Made by a program: the position numbers and the translations under genes. DNA of 64,000 bases from Rhodobacteraceae bacterium UBA6197. Lineage in GTDB: Bacteria; Pseudomonadota; Alphaproteobacteria; Rhodobacterales; Rhodobacteraceae. This document shows positions 58,345 through 64,000 of the stretch, piece by piece (the first letter of the stretch is position 1; each line of letters opens with the position of its first letter). The notes under the pieces were generated by a model, which was not told the DNA's origin, did not search any database, and saw only the letters and a list, made by a program, of their open reading frames with translations. Location of the stretch: NCBI GenBank assembly GCA_002422085.1, contig DISZ01000010.1:62001-126000 (forward strand), given 5' to 3'.

Positions 58345-58989
58345 ATGCGTTTTGTGCTGATGGCGGCGGTTCTGGGTCTGGCGGCCTGTGGCCCGATGCG
58401 GGCGGGGTTCTATTCGGAAGCCGGCTCCGAGATGACCAATGACGGCTTTGGCAACGCAACGATGAACAATTCGTTGATCCAATCGGGGCAACGCGATTAC
58501 GCCATCTCACTGACCAACCGTTTTGCGTCGGATGTGCCCAACACGGTCAACTTTGCCTTCAATTCGTCGGCTCTGGACGGCACCGCGCAGGCGGCGCTGG
58601 CACGTCAGGCCGACTGGATCCAGCAATTCCCCGAGGTTCGGTTCCGGGTTTACGGCCACACCGATCTGGTCGGAACAGAAGCTTACAACAAGGCGCTGGG
58701 GCTGCGGCGGGCACAGGCGGTGGTCAGCTATCTGACCGCGCGTGGCATTTCGCGGTCGCGGCTTGAGGCGGTGGTGTCTTTTGGCAAGACCCAACCTCTG
58801 GTCTACACTCAGGCCCCCGAAGAGCGGAACCGCCGCACCGTGACCGAGGTTTCGGGATTTGTGCAAAACCATCCTTCGGTGCTGAACGGCAAATATGCGC
58901 AAGTGGTGTTCCGCGAATATGTGGAAAGCGCCACCTGGACGCATCCGGGGTCGCAAGTTGGCGCCTCGGTGGTTTCGGGCGGCAACTAG
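58345..58989 (+). CDS. OmpA-family outer-membrane lipoprotein of the tad locus
   Basis: 214-aa protein with a lipoprotein signal (MRFVLMAAVLGLAAC, lipobox LAAC at residues 12-15). The OmpA C-terminal peptidoglycan-binding domain has VNFAFNSSALDGTAQAAL, RVYGHTDLVGTEAYNKALG and RRAQAVVSYL. Its place between secretin and tadZ corresponds to RcpB/CpaD-type accessory proteins in other tad loci, but the domain is different. ACGGGGGC precedes the ATG at 58345; upstream starts at 58306/58309 would spoil the signal peptide. Confidence 0.88.
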   Translation: MRFVLMAAVLGLAACGPMRAGFYSEAGSEMTNDGFGNATMNNSLIQSGQRDYAISLTNRFASDVPNTVNFAFNSSALDGTAQAALARQADWIQQFPEVRFRVYGHTDLVGTEAYNKALGLRRAQAVVSYLTARGISRSRLEAVVSFGKTQPLVYTQAPEERNRRTVTEVSGFVQNHPSVLNGKYAQVVFREYVESATWTHPGSQVGASVVSGGN

Positions 58990-59015
58990 ACGCTTCCGCT
59001 TTTTGCACCCAATCA

Positions 59016-59043
59016 GGGCGGCCTTTGGGAACAAAGGCCGCCC
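59016..59043 (+). terminator. hairpin terminator after the OmpA-family gene
   Basis: Perfect 11-bp stem (GGGCGGCCTTT/AAAGGCCGCCC, 6-base loop) then AATTGTTTGG, 26 bases after the stop. Its stem shares the AAAGGCCGC half with the flp terminators. Confidence 0.8.
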
Positions 59044-59088
59044 AATTGTTTGGATCGTCTCTCAATACCGCATAATTAGAACTTTTTG

Positions 59089-59108
59089 GCCCCAATGTCG
59101 CCCAGATT
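59089..59108 (+). promoter_or_regulatory. flp-type upstream element before tadZ
   Basis: GCCCCAATGTCGCCCAGATT resembles the elements before flp2-4 and lies after the terminator at 59016-59043, where a new promoter is needed. Confidence 0.4.
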
Positions 59109-59248
59109 GGCAGCGACGTTGACCCTCGGCAGGAGTGGCATGACGACCGAGTCGTGCCCGGGTCATAGGGCAAAACCCTGAGATGAGACATTTGAAAGAT
59201 GACAGTCAGGATGACGACCAGGATCCGCGGACAGAAGGACGTGAGGCA

Positions 59249-60526
59249 ATGAGCTCAGCAGTGTTGTTGAAACCGGAACCGGCACCGATCGTGGCATGCA
59301 CGATCTCGCGTGACGTGGCAAATTTCGATCTGTTGATCGAAGACATGGAAGCCGAACTGGGCGAAAGCTGGGGCGATCTCAGTTTCGAGGATGCGGCGAT
59401 CTTTCTGACGCAACCCGAGGCCGAAACGCTCGAGTTTGTCGCCATCGCGGTGAACAGCGAAGACGAACACGACCTCGCCCGGATCTCGGGCATCATCACC
59501 ACCGCCAAGGAAAAGGGCGTGCGGGTGATCCTGATCGCCGAAGAGGTCAGCCCGATCGCGCTTCATCAGTTGCTTCGCCTTGGGGCGGACGACTTCGTGC
59601 CCTATCCGCTGCCCGAAGGCGCGCTGCACGAAGCGATCGAGCGGCTGGCGCAGGCCGAGGTCCTTCCGGCTGCGCCAGAGATGCCGGCGCATGACGAACC
59701 CAGCCACGCTACCGCCGCCGATGCCGACTTCAAGGCGACGGGCGGCAAGGATGGCACGGTGTTGCCGGTTCACGGTCTGGCGGGCGGCACCGGGGCCACG
59801 ACCTTTGCGGTCAACCTTGCTTGGGAACTGGCGACGATTGAAAAGAAAGGCGGGCCGCGCGTGTGCCTGCTGGACTTCGACTTCCAGTATGGCTCCGTGT
59901 CGACCTATCTTGATCTGCCGCGCCGCGAGGCGGTGTTCGAGTTGCTGCAAGACACTGCCCATATGGATGCGGAAAGCTTTTCGCACGCGCTGCTGACCTT
60001 CAACGATCGGCTTTTCGTGCTGACCGCCCCGGCAGACATGCTGCCGCTGGACATCGTCACCAGCGAAGACATCAACCGCATCATCGACATGGCCCGCGCC
60101 AATTTCGATTTCGTGATTATCGACATGCCCTCGACCGTTGTGCAATGGACCGAAGCGGTGCTGAGCCAGGCGCATATCTATTTCGCCATGCTCGAACTGG
60201 ACATGCGGTCGGCCCAAAACGCGTTGCGTATGATCCGGGCGCTAAAGACCGAAGGTTTGCCCGCCGAAAAGCTGCGCTATGTGCTGAACCGGGCGCCGAA
60301 GTTTACCGACCTTACCGGCAAGTCGCGCGTGCGCCGTCTGGCGGAAAGCCTTGACATCGCAATTGAATTGCAGCTTGCCGATGGTGGCAAACAGATCACG
60401 CAAGCCAATGACCACGGCCTGCCGCTGGCTGAAACTGCCGCCAAGGCTCTCCTGCGCAAAGAAATCCAGAAGCTTGCGAGATCTCTTTACGACCTGAACC
60501 GCGCCGCCGAATCTGGCCGCGGCTGA
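59249..60526 (+). CDS. cpaE: Flp pilus assembly ATPase CpaE/TadZ
   Basis: MinD/ParA-like protein that places the Tad machine in the cell. 425 aa. The N-terminal half is an atypical receiver-like domain (about 20-140). The ATPase half has a deviant Walker A, LAGGTGATTFAVNLAWELA (near residue 178), in which the catalytic lysines of ParA are missing, then LDFDFQYGSVSTYLDLPRR and FVIIDMPSTV. Loss of the lysine is usual in alphaproteobacterial TadZ. An ATG at 59183 would add 22 polar residues. Confidence 0.93.
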   Translation: MSSAVLLKPEPAPIVACTISRDVANFDLLIEDMEAELGESWGDLSFEDAAIFLTQPEAETLEFVAIAVNSEDEHDLARISGIITTAKEKGVRVILIAEEVSPIALHQLLRLGADDFVPYPLPEGALHEAIERLAQAEVLPAAPEMPAHDEPSHATAADADFKATGGKDGTVLPVHGLAGGTGATTFAVNLAWELATIEKKGGPRVCLLDFDFQYGSVSTYLDLPRREAVFELLQDTAHMDAESFSHALLTFNDRLFVLTAPADMLPLDIVTSEDINRIIDMARANFDFVIIDMPSTVVQWTEAVLSQAHIYFAMLELDMRSAQNALRMIRALKTEGLPAEKLRYVLNRAPKFTDLTGKSRVRRLAESLDIAIELQLADGGKQITQANDHGLPLAETAAKALLRKEIQKLARSLYDLNRAAESGRG

Positions 60527-60536
60527 GGAGGACTCC

Positions 60537-61991
60537 ATGTTTCAGCGCTACAAAAAGCCCGCCGCGACCACCTCCAAGGGGGCCAGCCTCCAGCCGGTGG
60601 GCCAGTCGATACCCGGTCCCGCCTCGGTCAGCGCCGACGCGGCCAAACCGCAGGTTCATCGCCGCGTGCAGCCCAACCAGGGGGCTGCCGTCGCCGCCGT
60701 GGTCGACAAGGAAAAGAAGCGCAAGGAGAAGATGAGCGAGCTGAAGGTCGAGCTGCACAAGCGCTTGTTGGACAACCTCAACCTCGCCGCGCTGGAACAT
60801 GCCTCAGAGAACGACCTGAAGACCGAGATCTCGGCAATCTCGACCGAGGCTTTGTCCGAGATGTCGATCGCGCTGAACGCCACCGAGCGGACAAACCTCA
60901 TCCAGGAGCTTTACGACGAGGTCATGGGTCTTGGCCCGCTTGAGCCCCTGCTCAAAGACGAAACGATCAACGATATTCTGGTCAACGGTCCAAAACAGAT
61001 TTTCGTCGAACGCGCCGGCAGGCTGATGCTGACCGACACGACCTTCAAGGATGAAAAGCACCTGCTGCGGATCATCGACAAGATCGTGTCCGCCGTGGGC
61101 CGTCGGGTCGACGAATCCAACCCCTATGTTGACGCTCGTCTGGCCGACGGGTCGCGTTTCAACGCCATGGTGCCGCCGATCGCGGTGGATGGCAGCCTTG
61201 TCTCTATTCGTAAGTTCAAGAAAGACAAGCTGGGGGTCGATGAACTTGTCCGCTTTGGCGCTTTCACCGAGGAAATGGCCGCTTATATCCAGGCGGCGGT
61301 GTCCACCCGGTTGAACATCGTCGTGTCGGGCGGGACCGGTTCGGGTAAAACCACAACGCTGAACGCGCTGTCTTCTTTCATCGACAATGACGAACGCATC
61401 CTGACCATCGAAGACACCGCCGAACTTCAGCTTCAGCAGGTGCATGTGGGCCGGATGGAAAGCCGCCCCGCCAACGTCGAGGGCAAGGGCGCCGTTACCC
61501 AACGCGACTGTTTGCGCAACGCACTGCGGATGCGCCCTGACCGGATCATCGTCGGGGAAACGCGCGGCGAAGAGGTCATCGACATGCTTCAGGCGATGAA
61601 CACCGGCCACGACGGTTCGATGACCACGATCCACGCCAACTCGGCGCGCGACAGCATTTCGCGTCTGGAAAACATGATTGCCATGTCCGGCATTGAAATG
61701 CCGATCAAGGCGGTGCGCAGCCAGATCGCCTCGGCTGTGAACCTGATCGTGCAGGCCTCGCGTCTGCAAGACGGCTCGCGCCGGATGACCTCGATCACCG
61801 AGATCACCGGCATGGAAGGCGATGTGATCTCGATGCAGGAAATCTTCAAATACGAACGCCTCGGCCTTGCACCGGACGGCAAGATCATCGGTCGCTTTAC
61901 CGCCACCGGGGTGCGTTCGCATTTTTCGGACCGCTTCAAGCAGTGGGGCTTTGATCTGCCCGCCTCGATCTATGAACCCGTGGAAGGCTAA
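60537..61991 (+). CDS. cpaF: Flp pilus ATPase TadA/CpaF
   Basis: Hexameric secretion ATPase that drives pilus extension and retraction. 484 aa. A Lys/Glu-rich N-terminal helix (about 50-80) precedes the N-domain with EPLLKDETINDILVNGPKQI. The ATPase core has Walker A GGTGSGKTTT (Lys 271), the IEDTAELQL Asp-box, LRMRPDRIIVGETRGEE Walker B, and the GHDGSMTTIHANS His-box. 10 bases after cpaE with a GAGGAGGAC ribosome-binding site. Confidence 0.96.
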   Translation: MFQRYKKPAATTSKGASLQPVGQSIPGPASVSADAAKPQVHRRVQPNQGAAVAAVVDKEKKRKEKMSELKVELHKRLLDNLNLAALEHASENDLKTEISAISTEALSEMSIALNATERTNLIQELYDEVMGLGPLEPLLKDETINDILVNGPKQIFVERAGRLMLTDTTFKDEKHLLRIIDKIVSAVGRRVDESNPYVDARLADGSRFNAMVPPIAVDGSLVSIRKFKKDKLGVDELVRFGAFTEEMAAYIQAAVSTRLNIVVSGGTGSGKTTTLNALSSFIDNDERILTIEDTAELQLQQVHVGRMESRPANVEGKGAVTQRDCLRNALRMRPDRIIVGETRGEEVIDMLQAMNTGHDGSMTTIHANSARDSISRLENMIAMSGIEMPIKAVRSQIASAVNLIVQASRLQDGSRRMTSITEITGMEGDVISMQEIFKYERLGLAPDGKIIGRFTATGVRSHFSDRFKQWGFDLPASIYEPVEG

Positions 61992-61994
61992 GCC

Positions 61995-62963
61995 ATGATT
62001 ATCAGCCCGACCCCCATCATCTACGGCCTGATCTTCGTGGCCGTGCTTTTGTTGGTCGAGGGGATCTATCTGCTGGTTTTCGGCAAGTCGATCTCGCTCA
62101 ACTCGAAGGTCAACCGGCGGCTGGAGCTGCTGGAAAAGGGCGGGCGCCGCGATCAGGTGCTGGAACAGCTTCGCAAAGAGGCAACCCAGCACATGAATTC
62201 GCGCGGGATACCGCTTTATTCCTTGCTGGCCGAAAAGGCGCAAAAGGCCAATATTGCCTTTTCACCAAGGGCGCTTCTTGCGGTGATGGTCCTGGTTTCG
62301 GTGGTTGCCTTTCTGGGTTTGTCGATCGGCACGCAGGCCGCAGCCGCGGTGCGGGCGGCGGTTGCGGTGTTCATGGGCGTTGGCGGGGTTTATTTCTGGG
62401 TCGGCAGCAAGGCCAAAAAGCGCATGGCGCTGGTCGAAGAACAACTGCCCGACGCGATCGAGCTGATGGTGCGGTCGTTGCGCGTGGGCAACCCGTTTTC
62501 CTCGGCCATCCAGATCGTCGCCAAAGAGGTGCCCGATCCGCTGGGCTCGGAATTCGGGATCATCGCCGACGAGGCCGCCTATGGTCGCAACGTCGCCGAC
62601 AGCCTGCGTGACCTGTCGGACCGGCTGGACATGCAGGATTTGCGTTTTCTGGCGGTGGCGGTGTCGATCCAGCAGCAGTCGGGCGGCAACCTTGCCGAGA
62701 TCCTCGACGGTCTGGCCAAGGTGATCCGGTCGCGGTTTCGGCTGTTTCGCCGCGTCAAGGCGATCACCGCCGAGGCCAAATGGTCGGGCGTCTTCCTGTC
62801 GGGCTTTCCGTTAGCGGTGCTGGTCATCATTCAGGTCGTCTCGCCCGACTACTACGACGGTGTGAAAGATACGCCAGCCTTCATTCCCGCCGCGCTGATC
62901 GTCTTTGCCCTTCTGGGGGCGAACATGATGTTCATGAAGGCCATGACCAACATCAAGGTCTGA
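61995..62963 (+). CDS. tadB: Tad inner-membrane platform protein TadB
   Basis: 322-aa membrane protein with a type II secretion F domain (LMVRSLRVGNPFSSAIQIVA and VSIQQQSGGNLAEILDGLA) and about four helices, one N-terminal, a pair near residues 90-135, and one C-terminal. It forms the pilus platform with TadC. 3 bases after cpaF. Confidence 0.94.
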   Translation: MIISPTPIIYGLIFVAVLLLVEGIYLLVFGKSISLNSKVNRRLELLEKGGRRDQVLEQLRKEATQHMNSRGIPLYSLLAEKAQKANIAFSPRALLAVMVLVSVVAFLGLSIGTQAAAAVRAAVAVFMGVGGVYFWVGSKAKKRMALVEEQLPDAIELMVRSLRVGNPFSSAIQIVAKEVPDPLGSEFGIIADEAAYGRNVADSLRDLSDRLDMQDLRFLAVAVSIQQQSGGNLAEILDGLAKVIRSRFRLFRRVKAITAEAKWSGVFLSGFPLAVLVIIQVVSPDYYDGVKDTPAFIPAALIVFALLGANMMFMKAMTNIKV

Positions 62964-62973
62964 GGAAAAGACA

Positions 62974-63972
62974 ATGGAATTCTTCTCGTCGCTCAACCAG
63001 ACTTTGATAGATGCGCTTGGCCCGATGGGGCCGGTCATCGTGCTGGCAGGGGTTGGCATCACGCTGATCGTGGCCACGCTGCCGATGATGCTGAAACGGC
63101 GCCCTGACCCGCTGGACCGTCTGCGCGCCAGCGCCGGTCTTGCGCAGGTTGAACCGAGATCCCAGCGGGGCGAGTCCAAGAAAAAACTGCGCGTGGCAGC
63201 CGGGTCGGACAAGCTTGATAAATACGCAGGCTTTTTGGAGCCGCAAAACGAAGAAGAGATGACAGCCTCGCGCATGCATTTGACGCGGGCGGGCTACCGG
63301 GGCCGCAATGCGGTGCGCACCTTCCACGCCATCCAGTTCGCCCTGGGTCTGGCGATGCTGGTGCTGGGCGTGGCCTATACGGTCATTGCCTCGGCGACCG
63401 GTGAAATCTCGCCCATGCAGATGATCATGGCGGTTCTGCTGCCCGCTTGCGTGGGCTATTACCTGCCCAAATACTGGGTTGATAGCCGTGTCAAGAAACG
63501 CACCGCAGAAATCCAGAACGGTTTTCCCGACAGTCTCGACATGCTTTTGGTTTGCGTCGAGGCGGGGCAGTCGCTGGATCAAGGGATCATCCGCGTCTCG
63601 AAAGAGCTGCGCGGTGGCTACCCCGCGTTGGCCGAAGAATACGAGACGGTCAGCCACGAAATCAAGGCCGGCAAGGAGAAATCATCGGTGTTGCGCGCCT
63701 TTGGCGACCGCTCGGGGGTGCAGGACGTGGCCTCCTTCGTTACCGTGATGATCCAGTCGCAGCAATTCGGCACCTCAATCGCCGAGGCGCTGCGCGTCTA
63801 TGCCAGCGAAATGCGCGACAAACGTGTGATGCGCGCCGAAGAGGCCGCCAACAAGATCCCGACCAAGATGACGTTGGGCACGATGATGTTCACGGTGCCC
63901 CCTTTGCTGATCATCCTTGTCGGCCCCTCGGTTCACGATATGATCGAGACATTCAAATCCATCGGCCAATGA
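62974..63972 (+). CDS. tadC: Tad inner-membrane platform protein TadC
   Basis: 332-aa partner of TadB with a second F domain (NGFPDSLDMLLVCVEAGQSL and VTVMIQSQQFGTSIAEALRV) and four helices. It has a GAGGAAAAG ribosome-binding site 10 bases after tadB. The four genes cpaE-cpaF-tadB-tadC are packed as one operon. An ATG at 63977 opens eight codons to the window edge, possibly the next tad gene. Confidence 0.94.
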   Translation: MEFFSSLNQTLIDALGPMGPVIVLAGVGITLIVATLPMMLKRRPDPLDRLRASAGLAQVEPRSQRGESKKKLRVAAGSDKLDKYAGFLEPQNEEEMTASRMHLTRAGYRGRNAVRTFHAIQFALGLAMLVLGVAYTVIASATGEISPMQMIMAVLLPACVGYYLPKYWVDSRVKKRTAEIQNGFPDSLDMLLVCVEAGQSLDQGIIRVSKELRGGYPALAEEYETVSHEIKAGKEKSSVLRAFGDRSGVQDVASFVTVMIQSQQFGTSIAEALRVYASEMRDKRVMRAEEAANKIPTKMTLGTMMFTVPPLLIILVGPSVHDMIETFKSIGQ

Positions 63973-64000
63973 CCTGATGATACCTCTGCCTTTCGGCCGC

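Noticed and set aside
59782..59805. Missing Walker A lysine in CpaE as a disabling mutation
   Set aside because: TadZ/CpaE proteins of alphaproteobacteria commonly have this deviant motif, so it is a family trait, not damage.

Overview
The window looks like a chromosomal segment of a GC-rich alphaproteobacterium of the order Rhodobacterales (Rhodobacter/Roseobacter/Paracoccus relatives). The basis is a full-length FnrL-type regulator beside ccoNO, usp and hemN, an aa3 oxidase cluster in the order ctaC-ctaB-small protein-ctaG-ctaE-surf1 running into thrC/M16 peptidase/rimJ, a membrane-anchored cytochrome cy-like protein, short-form PheA, and a tad locus with tandem flp genes. I see no phage, insertion sequence, CRISPR or tRNA; it reads as core genome with a few accessory modules.

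Layout. 1-6 kb: low-oxygen respiration (ccoO partial, ccoN, usp, fnrL, hemN) with three FNR-type boxes in the two divergent promoters. 6-13 kb: a yejABEF peptide/opine ABC importer operon that ends in a glycosyltransferase gene. 13-24 kb: cytochrome cy-like, pheA, SRPBCC, nudC, a cpdB-like phosphodiesterase without a signal peptide, the 4.5S (SRP) RNA gene with its promoter, a HAD phosphatase, dnaX-ybaB-recR, two small genes and a small heat-shock gene preceded by a heat-shock-type promoter and a ROSE-like RNA thermometer. 24-32 kb: a serine protease, glycolate oxidase glcDEF with a palindromic operator-like site, apt and a second FAD-linked hydroxyacid dehydrogenase. 32-41 kb: rimJ, M16 peptidase, thrC, surf1 and the cta genes, divergent from tldD. 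41-47 kb: dprA, with a striking inverted repeat covering its start, topA and the CoA-transferase scoAB.

46.8-53.8 kb is the most interesting metabolic module. It holds a membrane protein, a DprE1-like FAD oxidase and a DprE2-like reductase on the + strand, and a HAD-UbiA fusion that resembles mycobacterial decaprenyl-phosphate phosphoribosyltransferase on the - strand, with a cardiolipin synthase-type PLD protein and a lytic transglycosylase between and beside them. Together these encode a complete-looking route from PRPP to polyprenyl-phospho-D-arabinofuranose, a sugar donor best known from mycobacteria. No arabinosyltransferase or acceptor is visible.

54-64 kb: a tad (Flp pilus) locus. Three near-identical tandem flp genes, each with its own terminator and a conserved upstream element, plus a fourth diverged flp, are followed by cpaB, the secretin rcpA/cpaC, an OmpA-type lipoprotein, tadZ/cpaE, tadA/cpaF, tadB and tadC. 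The prepilin peptidase gene is not in the window. An extremely AT-rich block precedes the first flp gene. A family-typical dispersed repeat, built around CCTCCGGCGGG-ATATTT, occurs six times between genes.
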